In this document: piece by piece, positions 1 through 11,535 of the stretch
Layout: each line of letters starts with the position of its first letter
Numbering within the stretch: the first letter of the stretch is position 1
Assembly: GCF_905475395.1 (NCBI RefSeq)
Contig: NC_058339.1
Span: 46,013,172 to 46,077,171 of the forward strand
Length of the DNA stretch: 64,000 nt
Direction: 5' to 3'
DNA from: Chrysoperla carnea
Lineage: Eukaryota; Arthropoda; Insecta; Neuroptera; Chrysopidae
Notes under the pieces: model-generated
What the model was told of the DNA's origin: nothing
What the model saw: only the letters and a program-made list of their open reading frames with translations
Database searches by the model: none
Position numbers and translations under genes: made by a program

Positions 1-1647
1 GTATACGCGAATAAAACAAACAAATATTTTTTTATTCACAAAAAAATTTCTATTTTATAACTTTTTAAAATCAAATCCATTCATACACCAAAAAACTATA
101 TAATATTAACAATTATGGATAGTTTGTTAAAAGAATTAAAATCACACAAATGGAAGTGGATTATTTAAAATTTCCATACAGCTATTTCTCCGCTAAAAAT
201 GAACGAATCTAAATGACTTTCAACTTATTTGAAAGCTTATACTTTTAAGCTTCTGATTCATGTCTAAACTAGAAAATACAAACTTTAAAATTAGTTTAGA
301 GTTATTTTGTTACTAAACTAACTACATATAAAGATCTGTGTAGACCACAAGTGTAGCCATAAACGCCAAAAAAGCGGCCAAAATTCGAAAATTTATGTAA
401 TTCATTCCCAAATTGATTTGCAAGAATTTACGGAAATTTACCCCCTTCACTCCTTATCGACCACTCCCTGTGGTAAAATATCATGTATTATTTATTATAA
501 TCGAGTTACATAACGTTTTCGAGGGTTTTATATCAAGTATACGGAAATTTACCTCCCCTCAACCACCCCTGCACCAAAATTCAAAAATTTAAGTAATTAA
601 CTTCAAAATTCAATCGCAGGGGGGGATCCAATTTGGGATCGCTGATTTCAAATCTTATGACAAATTTACGAAAATTTATTCCCTTCACCTCTTATCGACC
701 ACCTTCTGGAAGGATGCAGTGTACTTTATGTCCAGCCGGGACAACCTGTTATATAAGACAAATCTCGGCAACTGGCCTTTTTTTTGGATACACATTAAAA
801 CTTACTGATTTGATAATATGCTCTTCTCTTTTAATTAAAAATTTGCTTATAAAAGAAACGTAAAACTAACTGAATAAATAAATCTCTTTGGTCATTTGAT
901 CCATTGGCACAGCATTAGTACGAACAAAATCTTAATCTTAATTTTTAAATATATTTTTAATCAATATTTTAATCACGATTTTTGTCAAACGATAGCCGAT
1001 ATGAAAATAATACCCGAGATTTTTTTAAGTAAATTTATTGGTGTTTTTTTCTCCTCTAATTAAATTTTTGGAGTAAAACACCTGTTTGGGGTGTGGAGCC
1101 ACCTCTCAATTAGACGGACTTTTTAGGTTTTTTTTGAAGTGGGTTTATTTAAGAAAAATTATACATGTTTTATAATTAAAAATTTATTGATATGAAATTT
1201 TATTTTACAAAATAGAAAACATGACTAAATTTATCACAGAATACAAACAACATTCTTGTTATCAATTTAACTTATCCAATTAAATTTTTTAACGTTAAGT
1301 CTGCTGCGGTTAATTATATGCGCTGGTATCGGTGAAATACAATTTGTGTCGAAAAGATTCTTGCCAATCCATAATAGTCATATTATTGAAAATAATATGA
1401 ACGAAATTGATAAATTTTTTGTCTACTCGCATCCAATACAAAAAGTTTTTGTAGTCTTGAGAGCTTTAAAAGGTCATATTCATATGGTAAAAATCTAATA
1501 AATAAGCCTTTTAACATTACATTACAATATCGACATTCACAGTTTTTTATTTTGATTTCGCACAAAATCGGAGAAAAATACCATTAAATAAATACATTTA
1601 CTATAGACCGTTTAACCCGTATCACTAGAATTCCAATATAGATCGCA
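1..1647. other. Intergenic, AT-rich, no gene seen
   Basis: No exon with splice signals or family similarity was found on either strand. The short open frames here look random in composition. The stretch holds a diverged direct repeat (374-705) and a possible poly(A) signal for the minus-strand glycosyltransferase gene (AATAAA on the minus strand at 1546-1551, about 100 bases past its stop). Confidence 0.6.
374..705. repeat. Diverged direct repeat, about 200-bp period
   Basis: The block from 374 to 470 and the block from 571 to 705 share the same order of words: an AAAATTC/AAAATTTA stretch, then ACGGAAATTTA or ACGAAAATTTA, then CCCTTCAC and TTATCGACCAC. The second copy has an insertion holding a G-run at 619-625. 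Probably a degraded dispersed repeat. Confidence 0.45.
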
Positions 1648-4600
1648 CTATTTTAGTTCTGTTTCAAGTTTTGTTTGTTCTTTCCTTATACGTTCATTAA
1701 ATTCATCAGGATCAGAAACTTCTGATTTCCATATCTCGAAGTAGCGTTCAGCTGATATATTGTAATTTGTAATACCCTTCTCCTTTAAGAAATTTTTCCA
1801 CACCTATAACATAAAACAAATTTAGGAAATATAAAACATAACTGGCGGATATGATACATATGATTCATGAGTGCATGATATAGATCTTAAGTGTTCCACC
1901 ATAATAGTATTTTCTTTGGATTTCTTTAGATTTTAGCAGAATTCATTTTTTTCATAAAAATTAGGTTCGAATTTAATAAAGACCTTAATTACTTGAAATT
2001 ATCCTTTTATTGTGCTTTTAACTAGCTAAATATAACATCACGAGGACTTTATTTTGACAAAAGCTGCTTATACTGAAGCAAGCTCAATTTGATTTTACTT
2101 ATTGTAATCAAGTTTATTTTTATTCAAAAACAAGTTAAATTTCAGAACCCAAAAACCCTTCGAAAATTTAAGAACCCCCGAACACGCGCCAAGTATAATC
2201 GAGTCAATAAATCAAAATTAATCTTGATAATATTTTTCCACCACCATCATGGGGGCTTATTTTAAAGCTGCTTAATAAAGTTCAACTTGATTTTATCTAC
2301 ATTGTAATCAAGTTCTTTTTTTATGTGAAAAAAGTGGCAAGTGAAATTTAGGGAAAAAACTCCAAACTAAATGAGAGTGTTCACAAAATTTTAATGAGTG
2401 GTTTCTATTCTTGTAAGACAGTGATAGATTTGAGTGCTTTATTTTCGCGAATTTATCTGGAAACGAGTTGAAAAGTATTTTTATGTTGACTAGAATGAGG
2501 CATGTTTGCGAGTGTGTCTTCTTGATGAGTTATCATCTTACGATCTATGTGAAATAAGAGTAAGCAGCAATTAATTTACAAACAAACAGACATTGAATTT
2601 TTAATATTAGTATAGAATTCTGTTTTGTCTATTCTATATCCATGAACTTGAAATATATATGATTTATATACTAAGCTCAGTGGCGGCATGTTTTGATACT
2701 CTGATTCAAAAAATTTTGCGTCCGATATTCACAAATTTCACTCTGTTAATTCGTTAAATTTCTTATTTGTTTACTAAACTCTTTATGAAGCGCGAAAATA
2801 TTAAGAATCGACCCTATTTATCAATTTGTAGTAGACTGAGTTTAAAGTTCACATTTTGGTTAAGTATCTTAAAAAAAAATGTGACCCATTAACTTGTATG
2901 ATTGTGTATAATTTCAAATCGATATTCCTATACATAACATAGAAATATGAGGGTGTCTTCATCTTAAATGCGACACACTGTATATACATAATTTGCGTAC
3001 ATTAAAATTTTTAAATTTATGAAACTGTTATAATCTGATTTATTTTTTAATTTTAAAATTTTGCGGCTCCTAAAACCTACCTCTCTAGACTAGAGATTAT
3101 ACACCTTACCACTTATCCGCCACTGATTTAGCATAGTTTTATGCTCTAATATATATTAATGTATTTAAAACAATTGTCAACTACGTAATACTTACTAAAT
3201 CATCATTTTTAGATGATAACCTTGCATTCCCTTTGTTTCCTTGATAAAACAATTGCACATGATACAAAAAATAGTAGTAAAAATACATTTTATCTGCCTC
3301 AATTGCCTAAAATTATACAAAATATAAGTTTCAATTATATTAATAAAACTAAAAAGTCACGTTTCAAAAACATTACGTGTTAATTAATTAATTAAAGTCG
3401 GCACATAAAAAATGGCTTTCAAAACTTGGACATCCTTAGATTTGTTTTATTCAATCAGATATCAAAGCCCGTGATATTTCCATTTTTTATTCCATGATCT
3501 TAAACGGATATCTGTTAATTTTAGACTTGTCCGCCGAAACATAAATTTTTCGGATCCTGTGAAAAAGAACGCACCTCCAAGAATGTTCGTAGAGGATTTA
3601 TTAAGCTAATTGGAAGAAAAAGATAAGCCACCAGCCATTTATAGATTAGGTAAATGTTATGAAACGCGAGAATATGCTAGGGATAATAATCTATCTGGAA
3701 ATGCCAAAATTTACCTGAAATGTAATTGTATGTCTGCTGCTACATTTTATAGGGTACACGCTGTACTTATAATAGTTAGTTAATGTAACAGAAGTTGGAA
3801 ATAGAAATTGATATAAATTATAGCCATAAAATACACTGCAATTTTCTCGATCTCTTGTATCAATTGGCGTAATATTTACAGTATTTAAATGTTTACCTGC
3901 AAAATAAAATAAATTTTAAAAGTCTATCAATTATCTATACAGAAAAAACGAAGTTTTTCGTAAAGTAAGTAAAATCATATGTTGCCATTTTATTTATGGA
4001 ATTTGTTTTAATGACAAATTTTAATCAAGAAATAGTATCAATTTTTTTTTATTTTAGTGCGAACTCGCATTAATTTTATATATTTGCGATTATCACTCAT
4101 CGTTTATAAATTTATCTTCGGCATTTTATTTCCCATTTTTTGATAAATTATACTATGAGTGCTACAAAAAATGGTACAAACAAATTTGATACGATGTCTG
4201 ATTCTCTGTTGCATCATAGTTCCCAAAGTTACTAGCTATTTTAACTTTGATGAAAAATTGTTCAATCGTTTAAAGACTTTCAGCTTTTCATGGTTATTGT
4301 TAGTCTTCATACAGATGAGAGTGCATGGCCCTGCGCTTCTACCATAATTAAATTTAATCTCTTTGTATAGCATTTTATCCTTTTGTATACTGTGAACGAT
4401 AACTATTATGTTTTGTCTGGAGTTTTTAAAATTTTGTAAATTTCACTTAAATATGTTAGAATATGTTTTTTAAATATATTTATGCAAGGCTTGTTTGTAT
4501 TCGATTGCGTTCGAAAGCATTTTTCAGAAATTCCGATATGGTTTTTTTTCTTGGAAAACTGATTCTATTTGAGGTCACTATTATTGTAATGAATGCTCTA

Positions 4601-6228
4601 TTTAATTATCACATGAGTAATCATGACCTACTAAAACAATTGTAATCAAAAAGCGAATGCATATTTTTTGTTATTTAGCTCTTATTTACAACACGAGTAA
4701 TGTGATTGTTTAACCGGCAAAAGGAAATTATTAATTTTATTTGCATATAGTTAAGTTACATGGATGCACAAAAATAGTGAGGCACTTAGTTTCAATATTA
4801 TTTTTTATGGTAAAACTACACTAGCTATCAAAAACAAATATATTATATTTTTACTTTAAAAATTGCGTGTTTTAATAACATGGGTTAAAAATTAGGAGAA
4901 AATAAAACTTTTTAAATTTGAATAATTAGACAGAAACTTATAACAAAAAACCAGGACTTGATTCTGGATTTTTCAATTTTATCTAAATTTTAGCAAAAAA
5001 TGTAAAAGCTTGAGGCGCTCAATTTAATATATCAAAAATGAATCGGAACGCCTCATTTACTCCACATGCCTTTTTATTTTTCGATTCATTCTTGATATTA
5101 AGCGCCTGAAGCTTTTACAAATAGTCGGGTATGAGTGACTCATAGATACAATTATTTTCTACTTTTAAGTACAATAAAAGCTTGTCCCTTAAAAAGTATT
5201 TTTTATTAGAATTTTTAATTTAAGAATTAAAAAAAATGTGTATACATCAAATATGATGGAAGCGGTGGGAAAATCGGGACGCCACAACCATACCATTCAT
5301 TGTCATACAAACTAAATGTACATGCAAAACAGCTCAAACGGGAACCGGAAAGTGGATCAAATTTGAATTGCAAGATTTGATTACTCGTTTTACAAAGGTC
5401 TTTGATTCTACTCCATCAGATGTGTATATATTTCTGCATATCATCTATTCATCTATTGATGTCAATAGTTTTAAATTTACATGTTTAAAACATAGTTTAC
5501 AGACCTAAATAATATGCTTCTTGTTTCCAATATCTTCCACCATTCTTACATTCAGTTTCATTCGAAAATTTATTTGTTAAATATTCTATACTTTTGCGAC
5601 TCAATACATATCCAGCCTCAGCAACATTATGTGTAACACCCCAAAATTTAATACTATGACCAATATAATACATCTTATTATGATCTAATTTTGCTAAAAA
5701 TAATCGTAAATTTTCAACAATTGCAAATAAATCATCATTAATAAAAAATGCCCAAGAATATTCATAGCTTCTTTGAATATGTTGTAAAATACTGCATAAT
5801 AATTCCCACGATGATGATACACTATACTGTATTACTTGAATTTTATCACTCGTTGAAATTTTTAATTTTTTTAAACTATAAAAAAGAATTTTATTACATT
5901 TTTGTCCCCATGTATTGTTTATTGCTTCCACATTACGTAATTTATGCACTAATACCACACATAACACATTAATTTTATTATATAAATATTCGGATTCTAT
6001 TGTAATATTTTGTGTACTTCCATAACGTATATCATCCATAAGGAGTAATGTCCGATGTAGATTGTCTTCTTGAAGTAAATGCTCATCATTATTGTATATA
6101 GTTGTGACACTTTTAGTATTTAATTTATCAGGTATTTTTAAATGAAAGTGAAATAATATTAATGCTAAAATTGAGCCTAATATTACACCGATTGCAAATA
6201 CTATAAAATTATTTAGTCTTGGAAACAT
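1648..6228 (-). CDS. C1GALT1-family glycosyltransferase (core 1 beta3-galactosyltransferase/Cosmc-like), 4 exons
   Basis: Exons in transcript order are 6228-5505, 3896-3715, 3306-3196 and 1803-1648. All junctions are GT-AG and the phases agree, giving about 390 residues (human C1GALT1 has 363). Seen: a type II membrane anchor at residues 7-28, then family-like blocks NNTWGQKCNKILF, SWAFFINDD, IVENLRLFLAKLD, YYIGHSIKFW, AGYVLS, TPIDTRDRE and YKYSVYPIKC. The family transfers galactose to O-GalNAc (T-synthase) or chaperones that enzyme (Cosmc) in the Golgi/ER. Odd points: the metal-binding DDD of T-synthase reads NDD, and the conserved CCSD is absent (CSSRHT follows YPIKC). The C-terminal exon is lysine- and glutamate-rich and not recognised. 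The gene is intact, so I infer a divergent paralogue that may have lost or changed activity. The start is the first Met before the anchor. Family assignment is firm; the exact subfamily is not. Confidence 0.8.
2040..2350. repeat. Diverged tandem duplication in the last intron of the glycosyltransferase gene
   Basis: Two neighbouring blocks, about 2041-2155 and 2250-2360, share AAAGCTGCTTA, TTGATTTTA and ATTGTAATCAAGTT, followed by an AAATTTAG or AAATTTCAG tail. The copies are roughly 220 bases apart and clearly diverged. Confidence 0.4.
5001..5120. repeat. Short palindromic (MITE-like) element
   Basis: The left arm starts TGTAAAAGCTTGAGGCGCT at 5001. The right arm ends AGCGCCTGAAGCTTTTACA at about 5119. 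The inner parts (ATGAATCG versus CGATTCAT) also pair. The arms are about 45 bases with a short spacer. It sits in the first intron of the glycosyltransferase gene, so it would be transcribed as a stem-loop. Confidence 0.65.
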
Positions 6229-6976
6229 TTCTTTAACATTTTTTACACTGTATTATTCATTAAATAAATCACTGAGCACTGATGATACATCAAGATGGTA
6301 TTTTTCAATCTTTTTAAAAACTGGTTATTCTTAATATTATTAAAAAATAAATGCTCTTCCATTCACTTTAAAAAAAAAAACAACTCCCACTAAAATCATT
6401 CTTTGTTTTATTGTTTTGTTATTACCTTGTTATTTAAAAGAAAAACATTCAGATAATATGATCATTTGTTTTTAAAAAAAATATTATTTAAATGAAAGCA
6501 AAGTGCTGTAATAAATAGTTTTTACCGTTATGTTATTAAAAATACAAATAAACATATAAAAACGTAAATAAAAGAGGTATTTATGCATCGCAGTTGTATA
6601 AATGCGTGTATTTAAAAAAATTAAATAAATAGTTAATTGTATCGGTATCATAAAATTTATTAATTTTTTATCGGTTTTATCAGCGTATAGTATGGGAAAT
6701 GGAATCAAATTTTTTAGTATGGAAAAGTGCTGTACCTTGGATCACAAATCACTTTTATAGGTTCTTAAAACACTTCGGTAAATCTACATTTATTAGCCTA
6801 CAATAATTATGAGATCTTTTACACGTGTATCTTTTAAGATGCGATGAAAATTGTTAATTGCGTAACAATCTTAAAATTCCTATTTTAACCGTTTATTGTT
6901 TATTATCTTCTTAGAATAACAAAAGAAAGCGGGTATTAATCAATTTTAAGGTTTTGACGCAATTAAAAATTATTAG
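6229..6976. other. Intergenic, upstream of the glycosyltransferase gene
   Basis: This should hold the 5-prime UTR and promoter of the minus-strand gene, but I see no unambiguous TATA or initiator element. A 74-codon minus-strand open frame at 6484-6708 has the composition of AT-rich noncoding DNA. Confidence 0.4.
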
Positions 6977-7694
6977 AGCACCGCGAAAGAAAATAACACA
7001 TTTTCCAGAATTTTTCTAAATAAAAAATGTATTACGTACGCCATAACGAAAACATTTGCGAAATATATGTTTTCAGATACATACAAGGCACCAAAACGAG
7101 AAGGACAAGACTATTTTATCCACCTGCGTGCAATTCCGTTAACTGTAGTTTTAAATCCAAAAATAGACAAATCGCAATACTTTATGCATGCGAGACAGGA
7201 ACTGAAATTTTACGTCAACGAAACAGCAACCAAGGAAATATCGAGGAAATTTTTGGAACTAACAAACATGGTGACGAAACAGATAACGGAGGATCCGCAT
7301 TGCATCAACGAACAACGAAAATTCAAGAATTGGTAAAATTCATGTTAAGTATCGCAACTTGTCCGATAAATAATACTCGTGCTACAGTAGAATATTTAGA
7401 CTCAAAATGGGCCACCATTAACAGAGAACATAAAATTTTCTAAATTGCTTGTAATAGAATTAACAGAGAATTACAAAACAAAACTATTGAATGGTTTAAT
7501 GAATTCTACAAAACAATTAATCCAAATTTTAATTGTTATGATGGAAAATACATTTATTACTATGACGAAACAGACTCAAAAGAAAAACTTAAAAGATTAT
7601 TATTATCCCAATGTGACAACAATTACGATGCATATACAGAATTTTAATTAATTTAATATATAAGACATTAAATAAAATAAACAATAAAAAAAAA
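6977..7694 (+). pseudogene. Broken single-exon gene copy, possible retrocopy, family unknown
   Basis: An open frame from 6977 to about 7330 has protein-like composition (KEISRKFLELTNMVTKQ, ITEDPHCINEQRKFKN). It then needs a one-base shift to continue as LVKFMLSIATCPINN and EYLDSKWATINREHKIF. A single in-frame TAA at 7441 interrupts it, and the same frame goes on as RELQNKTIEWFNEFYKTI to a stop at 7648-7650. So one frameshift and one nonsense codon would join about 220 codons. AATAAA-like signals and a run of nine A follow at about 7669-7694. An intronless body, disabling changes and an A-tract suggest a processed retrocopy. I do not recognise the protein; it could instead be a decayed gene of another origin. 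No target duplication was identified. Confidence 0.45.
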
Positions 7695-9022
7695 TACTAT
7701 TTTAATAAAAGGTCCAAGCAATGCAATGAAGTCATACTTTGTTCACGTTATAACATCATTTTTATTAAATAAAGGTCAAACACTTGCGAAATATATGTTG
7801 TTAGTATAATCACTTGTGAAAAAAGGCATGGGACTGAAGGCTATATATATTATTGTGTGGTCCATGGTACAATATAATGGATCATGAATCACATTCTACC
7901 TAATGAACATAATCTACCTTTTATGGGTTGTTCACATCTACCTTTTGTACCTTTGCGCGCTCGCTATTATCAACATGTACCTAATCTTTATAGCTCAGTC
8001 TAGACCCTAAGGAAGGAAGCCATAGGGAATATATGATTGCAATATTGAAAACCCTAAAAGTTCTCTCATAGGTACTCTCTTCTAAGCGTCCACTCAAAGC
8101 TTCAACTAATTATTTCATTAACTTAAATTATTTACAAGTTTTATAAAGATTCCCATTGATATCTGAGGAACAAGAAAATTTTTGGCAAAAAACTGTTTTC
8201 CGTATCGATAACAATTTTATCATATATTGATTGTATTTATACTTTAAAAGATTGTTCCCAAGTTTTTATAATTTTTAATTAGCCCATATCTTCTGGTCTA
8301 CATATTTCACAACATCGATTTTTAATAATCTTATCAAAGATTTGATAAGACTTATGTAAATATAAAATGCATAAGCATACCTCTATTTTTATAGAGGTAC
8401 TTTAACAATTAAACAGTTAAAAAAATCATCACGTAAAAGTTTCGGTAACTATAAGCAAATTTCTTTTTAAAATAAAGTTATTACTTCTTGAGAAATTTTA
8501 AAAATTAAATATTATAATCAACGAAAACTTATCTCGTTAAAGATACGTGCATCGGATCGAAAAATAATAACAATAGTCTACAAAGTTGCATATTATAAAA
8601 CATTCTATTTATATGATTTAGTTTGTAACATGATTTAATTTATTATAAAACAGCAACATACAGGACAAAACTGTCGCTTGAAAGAACAGAACGATATAGA
8701 GCTAAAATATTACGCTGAGGAAAGGAGAATAAAATTTTCTTTCACGAAAAAAAAAAAACAAATTTTATTCTTATTTTAAAATTTTAGACTACTATATAAA
8801 ACTGTTTTATTGAAATTTTAACTATTTCAATACCAACTACTGTGGTATTTATTTCAATAACTATGTCTCAACTCGAAAGTCAACAAAAATTCATCCTTAT
8901 ATCGTTATATATTTTAAATTTTGTTTGATTTCTTTCTATCCCATTTTTCCTTTCAGAACGAAATTATTAACTAATTAATTATTTAGTAAAGGTAAGTATT
9001 AAGTTAATTATATATATATAAA
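7695..9022. other. Intergenic, AT-rich, no gene seen
   Basis: No exon, RNA gene or clear inverted repeat was recognised. The stretch is simple AT-rich DNA with poly-A runs (for example 8748-8760). Confidence 0.45.
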
Positions 9023-9094
9023 CCGGGTATAGCTGTGTGGTTAAAGCACTTGCCTATGAACCCAAGGTTCGGTGGTTCGTACCCTGGTGGGGAT
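9023..9094 (+). repeat. tRNA-related SINE-like unit
   Basis: An A-box-like TAGCTGTGTGG at 9030-9040 and a B-box-like GGTTCGTACCC at 9074-9084 lie 44 bases apart, the usual spacing of an internal RNA polymerase III promoter. The 5-prime and 3-prime ends do not pair as an acceptor stem and there is no clean cloverleaf, so this is a tRNA-derived repeat, not a working tRNA gene. Confidence 0.6.
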
Positions 9095-9280
9095 AAAATT
9101 TTTACTTTTAAATTAAATGAATTTTTCCTGATGTTAAAATTTTTTCACTCTTTTTACAGTTTTAATTATATATATAACCCGCCCTCTTGTTATAAATAAC
9201 GTCAGTTATACATATGTCATAAATCACTATTCTCTCAGGAGGTGGGAATTTAAATTATCATAAATCTCTCTCTTTAAAAT

Positions 9281-9647
9281 CATGTTCTCCTGCTACAAAA
9301 TATTGAAAAATTTGTACAAATGGCTTGAATATGCTAAAATTTTAAACTTTTTAATAGGAGAACATGTCATATAGCTATCTCACTCATATTCTCCTATTAC
9401 AAAACATTAAATTTTGTAATTCTAAAATAAAAATAGTCTTTGCGACTAAAATTTGAAATTTTGTGATAGGAGAACATGGTTTATATTTTATCAGATTTTT
9501 TAAATAACATATTCGCCTATTACAAAATATTAAATAAATACTTATTTTGCTTTCTTTTTAGCTGTATGTATTATAATATATAATGTATATGCTAAAATTT
9601 ATTCTTGTTAAATGAAATTTTATAAGATTTTGTAATAGGAGAACATG
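9281..9647. repeat. Run of three short inverted-repeat (MITE-like) units
   Basis: Three units lie at 9281-9366, 9385-9477 and 9508-9647. Each begins with a form of CATGTTCTCCTATTACAAAA (CATATTCTCC and CATATTCGCC in the second and third) and ends with its complement, such as AATAGGAGAACATG. The spacers between units are about 18-30 bases. A shared sequence, AAATCACTNTTCTNTCAGG followed by GTGGGAATT, flanks the run at about 9221-9250 and 9705-9737. A single end of the same family recurs at about 11065-11085. Confidence 0.75.
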
Positions 9648-9859
9648 TTATTTCACACAAAAAAATTAATTATGTTAGTCCCACTTCCTACTAAATCATA
9701 AAATAAATCACTCTTCTGTCAGGGGGTGGGAATTAAAATCACATAAAATAAACCCCGCTCTTTTACTTATTTTTCTCTTTTGGTTCTCATGACAATTATC
9801 TAAAAAAATAACATTATCTCGGCATAATAGTTTATTTATTTAAAAATCAATCATGACAA

Positions 9860-9932
9860 TGCTAGATACGAACCGATGTACTCTGCAGCCGGAGGCGACT
9901 AGGCTAGCCACTATGCCACCTTTGACATATTA
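9860..9932 (-). repeat. tRNA-related SINE-like unit, minus strand
   Basis: On the minus strand an A-box-like TGGCATAGTGG (9918-9908) and a B-box-like GGTTCGTATC (9874-9865) are about 40 bases apart. The body differs from the unit at 9023, so it may be a second family or a strongly diverged copy. No closed cloverleaf was found. Confidence 0.5.
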
Positions 9933-10332
9933 TACGTATCAATAATGTAATTTAGTTACCTTTTTCAATAAACTTACCTATAAATGAATAATTGTGATAA
10001 TATTTTGTTAAAAATGTAGGTTTTGTTTGATATTTCTGAAATCGATGTAAGGGATAAAAGATAAAGATAGGTATAATATTGAATAATAATAATTAACCCA
10101 GAAAAATTGATAAAAACGATATTTTATTATATATACTTGTACATATTTCACCTGAAATCAATATGAATTAATAATAGTTATTTTACACAGTATAAAATTT
10201 TTCGGGATAACGTTTTCATTTTCTCTAAATTTTCAAAAATTTATCATTAAATTTTTTTTATCAGTTCAAGTTTTATTTTGGATTTTATTGAACGTGTTTT
10301 TCTAATGCATATATACAAATTCATGGATATAA

Positions 10333-10710
10333 AGCTAACGTAATTTGGCCCCCACAAAAATTTCTTTCCGGATTAATTATAATCTTTTTTAGACTATTGT
10401 TGTAGTTTGTTCTTCATTATTTAAGTATTAAAATTATTTGTTCGATCGTTGTTTATTTGTTATTTATTAATAAATTATTTGTTATTAAGTCCTTAAAATA
10501 CATTGAATAATGAGGAAAAAGTGGAAATTTATATTATGAGGGGCTAACTTAAGGACAAATAATTGTTTAATAAATATTAAATAAACAACGATCGAACAAA
10601 TAATTTTAATGCTCAAACAATGAAGAACAAACGACGAACAATGGATTAAAAAAGATTTATAATTAATTAACCCGAAAAAAAATTTTGTGGGGGGTCCAAT
10701 TTCGTTAGCT
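10333..10710. mobile_element. 378-bp foldback element (non-autonomous)
   Basis: The arms are about 164 bases (10333-10496 and 10549-10710) around a spacer of about 52 bases. The ends read AGCTAACGTAATTTGG and CCAATTTCGTTAGCT. The inner parts pair over long stretches, for example TTATTTGTTCGATCGTTGTT against AACAACGATCGAACAAATAA. The arms differ at scattered positions and by a few indels. It has no coding capacity; the open frames on both strands here are shadows of the palindrome. Confidence 0.8.
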
Positions 10711-11059
10711 AAAAAGTATATATTGTGTTTTATAAAGAAGTGTTCCAAAATTAACGCAAGAAGCTCACATAAGACGTTAATCTTGGGACACCTTTTATTA
10801 TTATTTTTATTATATAAAAGTGATATAATTTTACTTATTTTGTATAAAAACTTTAACTCTCTGTTAATTTGTTTTATGAAAATGTACAATATGATTTTTC
10901 ATGAAAATCTAAAACATTTTTTTTTTTTTTTTGTTATAAATAAATAAAAATCGTTATATATTTTAAATTTTGTTTTATTTTTTAAATTTTCTATCCTATT
11001 TTTCTTTCAGAACAAAATTATCAATTAATTAATTATTTAGTAAAGGTTTAGTAAAAGAA

Positions 11060-11180
11060 ATATTTTATAATAGGAGAACATGTTACTTCACCAAAAAAAA
11101 TTAATTATGTTAGTCTCACTTTCCTATACTTATGTCATAAATCACTCTTCTGCCAGCGGTTGGGAATTAAAATAACTGAA
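11060..11180. repeat. Partial copy of the 9.2-9.7 kb repeat unit
   Basis: It contains ATAATAGGAGAACATGTTA, then AATTATGTTAGTC, CATAAATCACTCTTCTG and GGGAATTAAAAT in the same order as 9630-9740. It is a truncated second copy of that composite repeat, about 360 bases upstream of the CFAP65 start codon. Confidence 0.65.
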
Positions 11181-11535
11181 TTGTATAACACGGACGCGCT
11201 CAGTAAAAAAACGGCAAAAGATTAAGAAAAAACCCAACAATTTTTGTAATTATCATACGAAAATTTCATTTTCTCTAAAAGCATATTCTTGAGTACTACA
11301 AGAACTTAACTTTAAAACATGAAAGATTTTCTTGGATTGTTCTTCAGATTTTAATTTCGCCACTACAAATAAAATATAATAATTTTACTATTCCAGGTAT
11401 CCATGGATATTAACCCGAATACTTTATTGTCTTTCATGAAAAATAACTTTTTATTTTTGAGATAGAAAACGTCAATTCGAATTTATATTATAATTTTTTT
11501 TTTTTTTACTAAAAGTCATATAGTATTGCCATATA

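Noticed and set aside
9023-9094. Functional tRNA gene
   Set aside because: A and B boxes are present, but no acceptor stem or full cloverleaf closes; it is better explained as a SINE-like repeat.
10485-10947. Long open frames on both strands (134 and 86 codons)
   Set aside because: They mostly follow the arm of the foldback element and a T-run; the composition is low-complexity.
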